Assembly (NCBI GenBank): GCA_050945755.1
Contig: JBMNTN010000012.1
Coordinates: 1-49,222, forward strand
Direction: 5' to 3'
DNA from: JAQVXR01 sp050945755
Lineage (GTDB): Bacteria; Bacillota; Dehalobacteriia; Dehalobacteriales; Dehalobacteriaceae
DNA length: 49,222 nucleotides
Shown: positions 7,848 through 16,864 of the stretch, piece after piece
Layout: each line of letters begins with the position of its first letter
How positions within the stretch are numbered: the first letter of the stretch is position 1
Program-made: the position numbers and the translations under genes
Notes under the pieces: model-generated
The model's database searches: none
Seen by the model: the letters and a program-made list of their open reading frames with translations, nothing else
What the model was told of the DNA's origin: nothing

Positions 7848-8015
7848 ACAGTGCATGGTGCCCGCAAGGGTTAAAAGGGAAAGCGGTTCAATCCCGCTGC
7901 AGCCCCCGCTACTGTATAATGGGTATGAAATCCGATAATGCCATTGGGGAAACCGAGAAGGCCGGAGAGTAAGATGATCCATGAGCCAGGAAACCTGCCA
8001 TGTATAGTGCATGTT
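7848..8015 (+). promoter_or_regulatory. Second cobalamin riboswitch, upstream of cobU operon
   Basis: Conserved aptamer parts in order: GTGCATGGTGCCC at 7852-7864, AAAAGGGAAAGCGGT near 7873-7887, GCAGCCCCCGCTACTGTA near 7900-7917, and the B12 box TGAGCCAGGAAACCTGCC at 7983-8000. A terminator at 8056-8078 forms the expression platform. It is clearly different in sequence from the first copy outside the core, so the two are not a recent duplication. It would repress the 15-gene synthesis operon when cobalamin is plentiful. Confidence 0.93.
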
Positions 8016-8055
8016 TCACCTCGGGAGGGAGGGATGAAATGTTTTTCGATTTTCC

Positions 8056-8078
8056 CCGCACTCGCAGTGCGGTTTTTT
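8056..8078 (+). terminator. Riboswitch expression-platform terminator before cobU
   Basis: Stem CCGCACT (8056-8062) with AGTGCGG (8066-8072), a 3-base CGC loop and six T. Confidence 0.88.
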
Positions 8079-8325
8079 ATTTTACTATCAAAGTATAAAT
8101 GCAACTAAGGCCTCCCCTAAAGGACTGGAATTTCTGCCCATTGTTAAAAGCGCTGCTAGAAATTCTGGCGCAAGCGAAGTTTTCTTTATTCACATTAGAC
8201 ATAATATTAGTAATGAGTGTCGTTTGGGAATTTTGGCAGGAAATGCCTGGAACCCGAGGGTTGATGAATGAACTGGACACTTTTTGTGAGGGAAAATCAA
8301 AAGGGAAATGTTGGTGGATATGAGA
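8079..8325 (+). other. 247-base segment between riboswitch terminator and cobU; no assigned gene
   Basis: No gene with a good ribosome binding site is visible. Two overlapping open frames exist. One starts at ATG 8099 and runs into cobU (74 codons, no ribosome binding site). The other is open without ATG from before 8107 to the stop at 8269-8271 and reads, in part, GLEFLPIVKSAARNSGASEV and then ECRLGILAGNAW, which has a protein-like composition but matches nothing I recognise. It may be a decayed gene fragment or simply an untranslated leader. Confidence 0.4.
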
Positions 8326-8886
8326 ATGAGTAAAACAATTTTGATTACCGGAGGGGCAAGGAGCGGGAAAAGTAGGTTTGCGGAACGCCTGGCTAAAGAT
8401 TTAAAAGGACCGGTTCTTTATATTGCCACAGCCCAGGCTTTTGATGAGGAAATGAAGCTCCGAATTAAGAAGCACCGGGAATCCCGTCCCCCCGAGTGGG
8501 CTACGGTAGAATCTTATCACGGGTTGGGGAAAATAATTTCCCATCAGGGTAATCTCTACCGGGGAGTCTTAATTGATTGTTTAACGATTATGGTGACCAA
8601 TCTTCTCTTGGAAATCCCGGCCATGCAAAACGGAGATATAGGAAGCGACAGTATGGAAAATGCTGAGGCCGTTATTATGGATGAAATCAAAGAGCTTTCT
8701 CTGGGAATCTCCCGGACAGATGCAGATGTGATCATTGTTACCAATGAATTAGGAAGCGGCATAGTGCCGGAGTATCCTCTTGCCCGTATTTTTCGAGACA
8801 TCGCAGGGCGGGTAAATCAATATATGGCTGAGCAGGCAGACGAGGTTTACTTAGTGGTATGCGGTATTCCCATGCGGTTGAAATAG
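8326..8886 (+). CDS. cobU: Bifunctional adenosylcobinamide kinase / adenosylcobinamide-phosphate guanylyltransferase CobU
   Basis: Phosphorylates adenosylcobinamide and then transfers GMP to give AdoCbi-GDP, in the lower-ligand assembly branch. About 186 residues. The P-loop is GGARSGKSRFAE at about 8-19; IATAQAFDEEM and KKHRESRPPEW (containing the guanylylated histidine region) follow, and LIDCLTIMVTNLL and NELGSGIVPEYPLAR are typical. I prefer ATG 8326, with GGTGG 9-13 bases upstream, because it places the P-loop at the usual distance; in-frame ATGs at 8308 and 8320 are possible. First gene of the corrin operon. Its usual partner cobS is not beside it. Confidence 0.94.
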   Translation: MSKTILITGGARSGKSRFAERLAKDLKGPVLYIATAQAFDEEMKLRIKKHRESRPPEWATVESYHGLGKIISHQGNLYRGVLIDCLTIMVTNLLLEIPAMQNGDIGSDSMENAEAVIMDEIKELSLGISRTDADVIIVTNELGSGIVPEYPLARIFRDIAGRVNQYMAEQADEVYLVVCGIPMRLK

Positions 8887-8925
8887 GTTTGAATCATATT
8901 TTCTTAAGAAAGAGGGATGGCTGCT

Positions 8926-9516
8926 TTGACTCATCTTTATTTAGTTAGGCACGGGGAAACAGTCTACAATAAAAAAGGGATTTATTACGGGTGGACGGAT
9001 TGTTCCCTCAGTTCGATAGGAGTGGAGCAGTCGGAAGAATTGGCAGAGGAATTAAGGGATATTGTCTTTGATGTGATTGTTTCCAGCCCATTAAAAAGAG
9101 CGATGGATACGGCCAAAATTATTGCCGGATCTTCAGCCTCGTCAATAGTCTCTGACCACCGCTTAATGGAATTAAATTTTGGGGACTGGGAAGGAAAGCA
9201 CTACCAGGATATTGAGGAGAATTATCCCCGGGAATGGGAACGGTGGCAAAACGACTGGAAGCAGACAGCGCCGCCTGCCGGTGAATGCTATCAGGATTTG
9301 TTTTGCCGGGTCAAATCCAGTTTACAAGATATTTTAAGCAAGTATCAAGGAAAGACAGTGCTCATTGTTTCCCACAACGGATGTCTGCGCATCATCATGT
9401 CCCATCTTTTGGGAATGGGGGAAGATGGTTATTGGCATTTTAAATTTGAGCAAGGAAAATACAGCTTATTGGAAATCAGCGACGGTTTTTGCACTGTGCA
9501 CAGGGTCAATGCATAA
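8926..9516 (+). CDS. cobC: Alpha-ribazole phosphatase, histidine phosphatase family
   Basis: Removes the phosphate from alpha-ribazole-5'-phosphate or from the final cobamide phosphate. Histidine phosphatase fold: LYLVRHGETVYN at the N-terminus carries the phosphorylated histidine, RLMELNFGDWEG is the second conserved block and VSHNGCLRIIM the C-terminal catalytic block. I chose TTG 8926 because AGAGGG ends 9 bases upstream; the ATG at 8917 abuts that site with no spacing. Either choice changes only three residues. It lies in the cobU operon, which supports this role over phosphoglycerate mutase or other family members. Confidence 0.85.
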   Translation: MTHLYLVRHGETVYNKKGIYYGWTDCSLSSIGVEQSEELAEELRDIVFDVIVSSPLKRAMDTAKIIAGSSASSIVSDHRLMELNFGDWEGKHYQDIEENYPREWERWQNDWKQTAPPAGECYQDLFCRVKSSLQDILSKYQGKTVLIVSHNGCLRIIMSHLLGMGEDGYWHFKFEQGKYSLLEISDGFCTVHRVNA

Positions 9517-9551
9517 AGAATGGATCTCATTAGGGTAAAGGAAGGATATTA

Positions 9552-11060
9552 ATGAAGAACAAGAGTATCATGATCCAGGGAACCGGATCTTCCGTGGGCA
9601 AAAGCATTCTCTGTACCGCGCTCTGCCGCATATTTACTCAGGACGGATACCGGGTTAATCCCTTTAAGTCTCAAAACATGTCCAATAATTCATACATTAC
9701 TCATGAAGGACATGAGATGGGCAGAGCCCAGGTGATGCAGGCGGAAGCGGCCGGGCGGGCGCCTTTGGCTGTGATGAATCCCATATTGTTGAAACCTTCC
9801 TCTGATCAAAAGTCACAGGTGGTATTGAAGGGTAAGGCAATCAATACCATGGAGGCAAAGGACTATTTTGCCTTTAAGTCTCAACTGAAAGATATGATCA
9901 GGAAAATATATTACGAGTTGGCAGAGGAAAGTGACATTGTTGTCATCGAAGGGGCAGGGAGCCCGGCAGAAATCAATTTAAAGCAAGATGACTTGGTCAA
10001 TATGGGTATGGCGAAAATTGCCCGCGCACCGGTGGTCTTAGTAGGTGATATTGATAAGGGCGGCGTTTTTGCCTCTTTGGCCGGGACGATGCTTTTGCTG
10101 GATGAAGATGAAAAGTCCCTGGTAAAGGGTGTGTTGATTAATAAATTTCGGGGCGACCTGAAGATTTTGGAACCAGGGTTGGATATGTTAGAAGAAATTA
10201 TCAAGGTACCTGTTTTAGGAGTCGTCCCTTATTTTCATTTAAATTTGGAAGATGAAGACAGTGTTACCGACTGGGAAAAGTTTTCCGGGGATAAGAAAGC
10301 AGTTTTAGATGCCGCTGTGATTCGTCTCCCTCACATTTCGAATTTTACCGACTTTAATGTTTTAAGACTTTATGAGGATCTGAACTTGCGTTTTGTGGAA
10401 CCGGAAGGTGAACTGGGACAGCCCGATATTATTATCATTCCCGGGACTAAAGCCACAGTGGCCGATCTGAGATTGCTCCGGGAATCGGGGATGGCTCAAA
10501 AAATTATTAACTGTCATCAAAGAGGCAGTATTGTTTTTGGCATTTGCGGCGGGTTTCAGATCCTGGGAGAGGAGATCCGGGACCCCCATCATGTGGAATC
10601 TCCCCTTTCTTCAATTAAAGGCCTTGGTTTAATTAATTCAGTGACCACTTTCCAAGGGGAAAAAACTACTACCTTGACAGAAGGGCTAGATAAGGTTTTT
10701 CACTCCCGGGTCAAAGGGTATGAAATTCATATGGGCGAAACACAGCTTTTAGAAGGTGCCTCCCCTCTAATTGAAGTAAATTTAAGAAACGGCTCGCCGG
10801 CAAATATTCTTGACGGTGCGGTAGACGAAAACAAAACAGTTTTTGGCACATATTTTCACGGCATTTTTGACAGTTCTCCTTTTACCAGAGCATTTTTAAA
10901 TCAAGTACGTGCCAAGAAGAATATGCTTCCTCTAGCGAACAAGGTGATTGATTACTGGCAGTTTAAAGAAGAGCAGTATGATAAACTGGCGGAGATTGTC
11001 CGGCACAATATTGATTTGGACAAGATCTACAAAATTGTGGAGGCCGGAATTAATGATTAG
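9552..11060 (+). CDS. cbiP: Cobyric acid synthase CbiP (glutamine-hydrolysing)
   Basis: Amidates side chains b, d, e and g of adenosylcobyrinic acid a,c-diamide. 502 residues: an N-terminal dethiobiotin-synthetase-like ATPase domain (GTGSSVGKS P-loop, then NPFKSQNMSNNSY) and a C-terminal class I glutamine amidotransferase domain. The nucleophile is Cys332 in FGICGGFQILGEE, and the partner histidine lies in GTYFHGIFD near the C-terminus. Also called cobQ. It ends 8 bases inside cbiB. Confidence 0.97.
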   Translation: MKNKSIMIQGTGSSVGKSILCTALCRIFTQDGYRVNPFKSQNMSNNSYITHEGHEMGRAQVMQAEAAGRAPLAVMNPILLKPSSDQKSQVVLKGKAINTMEAKDYFAFKSQLKDMIRKIYYELAEESDIVVIEGAGSPAEINLKQDDLVNMGMAKIARAPVVLVGDIDKGGVFASLAGTMLLLDEDEKSLVKGVLINKFRGDLKILEPGLDMLEEIIKVPVLGVVPYFHLNLEDEDSVTDWEKFSGDKKAVLDAAVIRLPHISNFTDFNVLRLYEDLNLRFVEPEGELGQPDIIIIPGTKATVADLRLLRESGMAQKIINCHQRGSIVFGICGGFQILGEEIRDPHHVESPLSSIKGLGLINSVTTFQGEKTTTLTEGLDKVFHSRVKGYEIHMGETQLLEGASPLIEVNLRNGSPANILDGAVDENKTVFGTYFHGIFDSSPFTRAFLNQVRAKKNMLPLANKVIDYWQFKEEQYDKLAEIVRHNIDLDKIYKIVEAGIND

Positions 11061-12006
11061 TATTTGGGCTGCTTTTGGACTCGATCTTTTAATCGGTGAC
11101 CCCTATTGGTTTCCCCACCCGGTGCGTTTTATCGGGAAGTATATCAGTCTTGTGGAAAAATCTGTGCGCCGCTTTTTTTCTTCACCTGTCGGGCTGAGAA
11201 TAGGCGGGGTCATTTTAGTGCTAACAACGGTAACCTTGAGTTTTTTAGTGCCGTACCTTCTTTTGTTCGCTTTGGGGATGGTGCATCCTTGGCTTTATTA
11301 CATTGGCAATATCGTTTTATTATGGACCTGCCTGGCCGCGAAATGTTTGCGGAATGAAGGAATGAAAGTGTTTTTTGCCCTGAAAGAGGGAGACATTTCA
11401 AAGGCGCGCACAAATCTTTCTTATATCGTGGGCCGGGATACGGAGTCGCTGGAGGAAGAAGAAATTGTCAAAGCCACGGTGGAAACAGTAGTGGAGAATA
11501 CCTCAGACGGGGTTATTGCCCCCCTTTTTTATATGATGATTGGCGGGGCGCCGTTGGCGATGGCATATAAAGCGATAAACACGATGGATTCGATGGTGGG
11601 TTATAAAAACGATAGATTTATTAATTTCGGCTGGGCGGCAGCTAAACTGGACGACCTGGTAAATTTTATTCCGGCGCGGATTACCGGTATTTTCTTGATA
11701 CCGGCGGCACTTTTCTTAAGGCTTAACTGGCGAGATAGTTGGCGTATTATGTTAAGGGATCGGAAGAATCATACCAGTCCCAATTGCGGTTATCCTGAGG
11801 CTGCTGCTGCCGGAGCATTGGGTATCCGGCTTGGGGGTGCGCACACATATTTTCATAAAGTGTTTGAGAAACCAACCATTGGCGATCATCAGAGGCCGGC
11901 GGTGGCGCAAGACATTTCTCAGTCAATTGGCCTGATGTATTTTTCTTCTTTAATTGCACTTTTAGTTGGTACGATAATCTGGGCATTGAGAGGTAGTTTT
12001 TCATGA
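11053..12006 (+). CDS. cbiB: Adenosylcobinamide-phosphate synthase CbiB
   Basis: Membrane enzyme that joins adenosylcobyric acid to (R)-1-amino-2-propanol phosphate or a related aminoalcohol. 317 residues. LDLLIGDPYWFPHPVRFIGK at the start, TVENTSDGVIAPLFYMMIGG in the middle and GYPEAAAAGALGIRLGG towards the end are CbiB hallmarks, with several hydrophobic helices between them. I start at ATG 11053 inside the end of cbiP, with TGGAGG about 10 bases upstream, not at a far-upstream in-frame ATG at 10948 that would overlap cbiP by over 100 bases. It overlaps cobD by an ATGA. Confidence 0.95.
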   Translation: MISIWAAFGLDLLIGDPYWFPHPVRFIGKYISLVEKSVRRFFSSPVGLRIGGVILVLTTVTLSFLVPYLLLFALGMVHPWLYYIGNIVLLWTCLAAKCLRNEGMKVFFALKEGDISKARTNLSYIVGRDTESLEEEEIVKATVETVVENTSDGVIAPLFYMMIGGAPLAMAYKAINTMDSMVGYKNDRFINFGWAAAKLDDLVNFIPARITGIFLIPAALFLRLNWRDSWRIMLRDRKNHTSPNCGYPEAAAAGALGIRLGGAHTYFHKVFEKPTIGDHQRPAVAQDISQSIGLMYFSSLIALLVGTIIWALRGSFS

Positions 12007-13064
12007 ATTTTCACGGCGGAGATATTTATTCTTTGGAAAAAACGGTTCTTGACTTTAGTTCCAATATAAATCCTCTGGGGGTTCCCGAGAGTTTCCGTAG
12101 GGTGCTGGCACAAAGAATTAATGATTTCACCAGGTACCCGGATATTCAGTATCGAGAACTTCGCGCGGTGCTGGCAGGATATTTAGGTTTCGATCGGCCG
12201 GACTTATTGATCCCGGGGAATGGGGCTGTCGAGATAATTTTTAAAACCATTGCAGCGCTTAATTGCTCTAGGATTGTAACTTTTAGCCCGACATTTTCCG
12301 AGTATGCTCGGGCAGCTCGTCAGCAGGAAAAAGAGGTCATTGATTTTTTCGGCTATGATGAAGAATTTACTCGGCTGAATTTAGACCTGTTGATAGAAAA
12401 AGTACCTACCAATTCCTTGGTGGTAATCTGCAATCCCAATAATCCCACCGGGACTTTCCTTGAGCCGGAATTGATCAGTCAAGCGGCTGAAAAGCTTCGG
12501 GGAAAAGATTCTTATCTTTTGCTTGATGAAGCATTTATTGAGTTTACCGATCAGTATCCGCAAAACAGCATGGTAAAAAGATTGGCCGGTGCACCTAATT
12601 TAATTGTTGTGAGAGCGGCTACTAAATTTTTCGGCATGCCCGGTATCAGGTTGGGCTTTTGCGTTACTTCCAACGAAGAATTAGCGGGTAGGATCAAAGA
12701 TTTGCTGGAACCCTGGAATGTAAATACCGCCGCTGTTCTCGCCGGTTGTACCGTATACCGGGACCAGGATTATATCAAAGCCTCCCGAAGATGGATCACG
12801 GAAGAGAGAAATTATTTGTATCAACAGCTTAGGGAAATTGCAGAGCTGACAGTTTACCCTTCCAAGGCAAATTATCATCTGGTCCGGATCGATCGAGCGG
12901 GCATAGATGCCTGGCGCTTAAAAGATTTGCTGATCGAAAAAGGCATCCTGATTCGCACACCGGATGGGTTTAATTATCTTTCCTCCTATCATGTTCGGCT
13001 TGCCGTGAAGGATCGGCATGCTAATAACAAACTGGTGAAATCTCTCAGGGAGGTTTTATCATGA
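12003..13064 (+). CDS. cobD: L-threonine-O-3-phosphate decarboxylase CobD
   Basis: PLP enzyme of aminotransferase fold type I that makes the aminopropanol phosphate used by the preceding CbiB. 353 residues. Opening FHGGDIYSLEKTVLDFSSNI is typical of CobD; CNPNNPTGTF and LLLDEAFIEF are PLP-site blocks and the Schiff-base lysine is about Lys208 in ATKFFGMPGIRLGF. Histidinol-phosphate aminotransferase is the close relative, but the adjacency to cbiB and the N-terminal block support CobD. ATGA overlaps link it to cbiB before and cbiA after. Confidence 0.92.
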   Translation: MNFHGGDIYSLEKTVLDFSSNINPLGVPESFRRVLAQRINDFTRYPDIQYRELRAVLAGYLGFDRPDLLIPGNGAVEIIFKTIAALNCSRIVTFSPTFSEYARAARQQEKEVIDFFGYDEEFTRLNLDLLIEKVPTNSLVVICNPNNPTGTFLEPELISQAAEKLRGKDSYLLLDEAFIEFTDQYPQNSMVKRLAGAPNLIVVRAATKFFGMPGIRLGFCVTSNEELAGRIKDLLEPWNVNTAAVLAGCTVYRDQDYIKASRRWITEERNYLYQQLREIAELTVYPSKANYHLVRIDRAGIDAWRLKDLLIEKGILIRTPDGFNYLSSYHVRLAVKDRHANNKLVKSLREVLS

Positions 13065-14452
13065 GTGAAAGCTCTCTCGTTCCCCGGCTAATCATATCTG
13101 CTCCCGCCAGCGGCAGCGGAAAAACTACTCTTAGCATGGGTTTATTAGCGGCTTTTTGCCGGCGGGGGCTTTGTGTTCAGCCATACAAAGTCGGTCCTGA
13201 TTATATTGACCCTGCTTTTCACAGCAAAATCACCGGGCGGCCCAGTATTAATTTAGACGGATGGCTGCTGGAAGAAGATTGTATCCGTCAATTGTTTAGC
13301 TTTTATGGGACGGATGCTCAACTGGCGGTGATTGAAGGGGTGATGGGGCTGTACGATGGATATGGCGCCCATCCATTAGTCGGCAGCACCGCCGGGATTG
13401 CCAAATTGCTGGATGCCCCGGTAATTTTGGTGATGGAAGCCGGCAAAATGGCGGCCAGTGCGGCGGCTCTTGTGCATGGCCTTAAGAACTTTCAAAATGT
13501 TACTGTTGCCGGGGTGGTGCTAAACAGGCCCTCTTCAGCAAATCACTACCGGATCGTCAAAGATGCCATTGAAAATTATGCTGGCGTTAAAGTTTTAGGT
13601 TATCTCCCCTACAGAGCGGGAATTGAGTTAAAGAGCAGGCATTTGGGATTAGTGCAAAGCAGTGAAACGGAAGACCTGCCTCAAATTATTGCCCGCTTGG
13701 CGGACCTGATGGAAGATTATATTGACCTTGACGGGTTACTGGAATTGGCGCGAAGTGCCGGCCCCGTCCAATGTCCTCCTCTGGATATTTGGCCTGGGGA
13801 AGAGAATATGAAAAATATTAACATCGCGGTTGCCTGGGATAAAGCTTTTAGTTTTTATTATCATGAAAATTTGGAAATACTGCGCCGCTTAGGCGGGAAC
13901 TTGCATTTTTTCAGTCCGCTGAAAGATGCATCTCTCCCCAAGCATTGTGCCGGCATTTACCTGGGCGGCGGTTATCCGGAGGTATTTGCCCAAGAGCTTG
14001 CCGCTAATTGTTCTCTTCGCCAAGATATTTTGACGGCGGCGGAAGCAGGAGTGCCTATTTATGCTGAGTGCGGCGGCTACATGTATCTGAATCGAAATTT
14101 CACCGGAAAAGACGGAGAGGTTTTTGATTTTGTCGGTTTCTTTGATGGGGAGGCAGTGCTGACAGATCGATTGCAGAACTTTGGCTATACCCAAATTACC
14201 GGAATTCAAAATACCGTTTTATTCAGCAGTGGGGACCGGATCAGAGCCCATGAATTTCACAAGTCAATGATTAAAAGAAAAGACAGTGATTACTGTGTCA
14301 AAACGGAGAAAATTAGAAACGGGAAAGTGCTGGAATCTTACTGTGGTCGAAAAAAGAAACAAGTATTTGGCATGTACCCTCATATTTATTTTCCATCAAA
14401 CATAAACTTTGCCCATAATTTTATCGGCAGATGCCTGGAGTACGAAGGGTAA
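13061..14452 (+). CDS. cbiA: Cobyrinic acid a,c-diamide synthase CbiA
   Basis: Amidates the a and c side chains of cobyrinic acid. 463 residues with an N-terminal ATP-binding domain (SAPASGSGKTTLSMGLL, then QPYKVGPDYIDPAFH) and a C-terminal class I glutamine amidotransferase domain with the nucleophile at Cys337 in YAECGGYMYL. The chain ends at GRCLEYEG, as normal length for the family. Starts within the last codons of cobD (ATGA). Confidence 0.96.
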   Translation: MSESSLVPRLIISAPASGSGKTTLSMGLLAAFCRRGLCVQPYKVGPDYIDPAFHSKITGRPSINLDGWLLEEDCIRQLFSFYGTDAQLAVIEGVMGLYDGYGAHPLVGSTAGIAKLLDAPVILVMEAGKMAASAAALVHGLKNFQNVTVAGVVLNRPSSANHYRIVKDAIENYAGVKVLGYLPYRAGIELKSRHLGLVQSSETEDLPQIIARLADLMEDYIDLDGLLELARSAGPVQCPPLDIWPGEENMKNINIAVAWDKAFSFYYHENLEILRRLGGNLHFFSPLKDASLPKHCAGIYLGGGYPEVFAQELAANCSLRQDILTAAEAGVPIYAECGGYMYLNRNFTGKDGEVFDFVGFFDGEAVLTDRLQNFGYTQITGIQNTVLFSSGDRIRAHEFHKSMIKRKDSDYCVKTEKIRNGKVLESYCGRKKKQVFGMYPHIYFPSNINFAHNFIGRCLEYEG

Positions 14453-14485
14453 TCCGGGAGGCTATAAATAAGGAGGAAGCGGGGC

Positions 14486-15124
14486 ATGGAGCAAAATTAT
14501 ATCAAGGATCCCCGGGAGATTGAGGAAAAGAGTTTTGAAATTATCAGCGCTTCTCTTGGCGCGGAAAACCGTTCTGGTTTGAAAATGGATATGATCAAAA
14601 GAGTGATCCATACGACAGCAGACTTTGAATTTGCTCGTCTCATCAAATTCAAGGATGATGCAGAATTGAGAATTTTAGATGCTTTTTGTCATGGGTGTAC
14701 CATTATCAGTGACACAAACATGATTAAGGTGGGAATAAATAAAAAATTGACAGAGACTCTTGGGATAAAAACAGAGTGTTTTGTGGATGATCCCCGAGTC
14801 CACAAAATCGCCCGGGAAAAAGGGATTACCCGTTCCATGGCTGGGATCGATTTGGCAGCAGGGATCGAGGGGAGAAAGGTATTTGCCATTGGCAATGCGC
14901 CCACCGCTCTATATCGAATTATAGAACTTGTCCATGAGGGGACTCTTGAGGTTGATGGGGTGATTGGTGTCCCGGTAGGTTTTGTCGGGGCGGCAGAGTC
15001 AAAGGATGCCTTGTGGAAAACAAATATTCCGGCAGTGATCAGTACGGGGAGAAAAGGCGGAAGCACAATTGCAGTGGCTTTGGTTAACGCTGTTTTGCGT
15101 GAGGCGGTAAAAAAAGTTGGATGA
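14486..15124 (+). CDS. cbiC: Cobalt-precorrin-8 methylmutase CbiC
   Basis: Moves the C11 methyl to C12 to give cobyrinic acid. 212 residues; the family blocks RVIHTTADFEFA (with the catalytic histidine), CHGCTIISDTNMIKVGI, GNAPTALYRIIEL and GVPVGFVGAAESKDAL are all present. The ATG follows AAGGAGGAAGCGGGGC. The end overlaps the TTG start of cbiD by 8 bases. Confidence 0.97.
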   Translation: MEQNYIKDPREIEEKSFEIISASLGAENRSGLKMDMIKRVIHTTADFEFARLIKFKDDAELRILDAFCHGCTIISDTNMIKVGINKKLTETLGIKTECFVDDPRVHKIAREKGITRSMAGIDLAAGIEGRKVFAIGNAPTALYRIIELVHEGTLEVDGVIGVPVGFVGAAESKDALWKTNIPAVISTGRKGGSTIAVALVNAVLREAVKKVG

Positions 15125-16232
15125 GAAGAAGTACGTTTATAAATTTGGCAAGAAATTAAGAACAGGCTACACGACAGGGTCATGTGCTGCCGCGGCTGCG
15201 AAAGCTGCCGTCTTTATGCTTTTTTCCGGGCAAGAAATCAGTCGAATGGAAATCGATACTCCCAAAGGTTGGAAGCTTAATTTGGATGTGCAAAAACCAT
15301 ATCGGGATGAACTTTCCGCAGGCTGTTTTGTCATTAAGGATGCCGGCGATGACCCGGATGTGACAGATGGGATCGAAGTTCATGCCAGGGCAACGAGAAT
15401 CCAAGGCCAAGACATTGTTATCAGGGGAGGCCGGGGTATTGGGACGGTGACCAGACCGGGTCTTTTGGTTCCGCCGGGGGAACCGGCGATTAACCCGGTA
15501 CCAAGGAGCATGATTCTAAATGAAGTAAAAAAAGTCTTACCTGTCGGGGCGGGAGTAGAAATTGAGATTAGCATTCCCCAAGGTGCAGAAATTGCCCGAA
15601 AAACATTTAATCCTAAGCTGGGAATTATCGGAGGGATCTCTCTCCTTGGCACTACCGGTATCGTGGAACCTATGTCGGAAGAGGCATTGAAGGACACGGT
15701 GGCTTTGGAACTGCGCTGCAAAAGAGCTGCGGGCGATGATAAGGTGGTTTTGGTTCCGGGGAGTTACGGGGAACGGTTTTGTGAAAAATGGCTGGGCATT
15801 TCTCCTGACCGCTTTGTTAAAATCAGCAACTATTTAGGATTTGCCCTGGAAAAATGTGCCGAGCTTGGCTTCACATCTATTCTCTTGGCAGGTCATTTGG
15901 GAAAGCTGGTGAAACCGGCGGCGGGCATTTTCTATACTCACAGCAGGGTCAGTGACACCAGGATGGAAATTCTCACGGCATACCTGGGAGTGCTGGGGAT
16001 GAAAACAGAACAGCTTAGAGAGATAATGAATTGTCAGACGACGGAAGAAGCAATTAAACTGGTTGACCGAACAGGATACCAGGAACTTTATCAAGTGATT
16101 GCCGAGAAATGTGCCCAAAGGTGTGCCGCTTATGTTTATGATCAGTTGGAGGTAGGTGTGGTGCTTTTTTCCATGGAGAAGATGCTGGCCCAAAGTAGCC
16201 AGACGGAAAAAATTATAGGGGAAATAAGATAA
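15117..16232 (+). CDS. cbiD: Cobalt-precorrin-5B C1-methyltransferase CbiD
   Basis: Enzyme specific to the anaerobic corrin route; methylates C1 after CbiG opens the ring. 371 residues with the diagnostic N-terminal LRTGYTTGSCAAAAAKAA and a glycine-rich GIIGGISLLGTTGIVEPMS. TTG start at 15117, with GAGGCGG 9 bases upstream and no in-frame ATG nearby; overlaps the cbiC stop. Together with cbiG it fixes the pathway as the cobalt-early type. Confidence 0.96.
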   Translation: MDEKKYVYKFGKKLRTGYTTGSCAAAAAKAAVFMLFSGQEISRMEIDTPKGWKLNLDVQKPYRDELSAGCFVIKDAGDDPDVTDGIEVHARATRIQGQDIVIRGGRGIGTVTRPGLLVPPGEPAINPVPRSMILNEVKKVLPVGAGVEIEISIPQGAEIARKTFNPKLGIIGGISLLGTTGIVEPMSEEALKDTVALELRCKRAAGDDKVVLVPGSYGERFCEKWLGISPDRFVKISNYLGFALEKCAELGFTSILLAGHLGKLVKPAAGIFYTHSRVSDTRMEILTAYLGVLGMKTEQLREIMNCQTTEEAIKLVDRTGYQELYQVIAEKCAQRCAAYVYDQLEVGVVLFSMEKMLAQSSQTEKIIGEIR

Positions 16233-16864
16233 TGCATAGAATTATCATTGCCGGAATTGGTCCGGGCGCACGGGAATATATTACGCCGGCTGCTTACCAA
16301 GCAGCAGCCGACGCCGATATTTTAGTGGCTGGGAAAAGAAACTTAGCTGCTTTCCAGGAACTGGAAAAAGAGACTTATGAATTCAGGTCAAATTCCGCAG
16401 CGCTGCTTTCTTTTATTAATGAAAAGAGAAAAATGAAAAGAGTCTGTGTTCTTGTTTCCGGGGACCCTGGTTTTTACAGCCTGTTGGATTTTTTTCGGGA
16501 AAAGGTGGGGGAAAACGAGTTAGAGGTAATCCCCGGTATCAGTTCCTTTCAATATTTTTCTGCCAGGTTAAAAAAATCATGGAAAGACTTTGCCCTGGCC
16601 AGTATGCACGGGAGAAGTTTTGATTTAAAAAAATGCCTGGGGGAAAGGGACGGAGTCGTTTTATTGACCGACCGGATCCATAATCCTGAATTTATTGCCC
16701 GTTATTTATTGGACAATCATTTTGACGAGGCATTGCTTTATGTGGGAGAAAATCTTTCCTACCCAGATGAAAAGATAACTATTGGCCGGCCCCGGGAGAT
16801 TCTTCCCCAAAAATTTTCCGATTTATGTGTGGTGGTGATTGAAAAAAATGGTTTGGCAACATAG
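16232..16864 (+). CDS. cbiE: Cobalt-precorrin-7 C5-methyltransferase CbiE
   Basis: Class III SAM-dependent tetrapyrrole methylase of 210 residues. IIIAGIGPGAREYITPAA is the N-terminal GxGPG loop, VLVSGDPGFYSLLDFF the second SAM loop and VIPGISSFQYFSARL the third block. Here it is a separate gene from cbiT, unlike the fused CobL form. Starts with one base shared with the cbiD stop and overlaps cbiT at its end. Confidence 0.95.
   Translation: MHRIIIAGIGPGAREYITPAAYQAAADADILVAGKRNLAAFQELEKETYEFRSNSAALLSFINEKRKMKRVCVLVSGDPGFYSLLDFFREKVGENELEVIPGISSFQYFSARLKKSWKDFALASMHGRSFDLKKCLGERDGVVLLTDRIHNPEFIARYLLDNHFDEALLYVGENLSYPDEKITIGRPREILPQKFSDLCVVVIEKNGLAT

Noticed and set aside
7871..8104. Minus-strand frames through the second cobalamin riboswitch
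   Set aside because: The region is a clear aptamer with B12 box and terminator on the plus strand.
8099..8323. 74-codon plus-strand frame just before cobU
   Set aside because: No ribosome binding site, overlaps the cobU start region, and the product lacks any recognisable pattern; retained only as part of the unexplained spacer.
14689..15183. 164-codon open frame on the minus strand
   Set aside because: It lies entirely antisense to cbiC and the start of cbiD, both of which have complete family motifs; there is no ribosome binding site and the composition mirrors the genuine frame.
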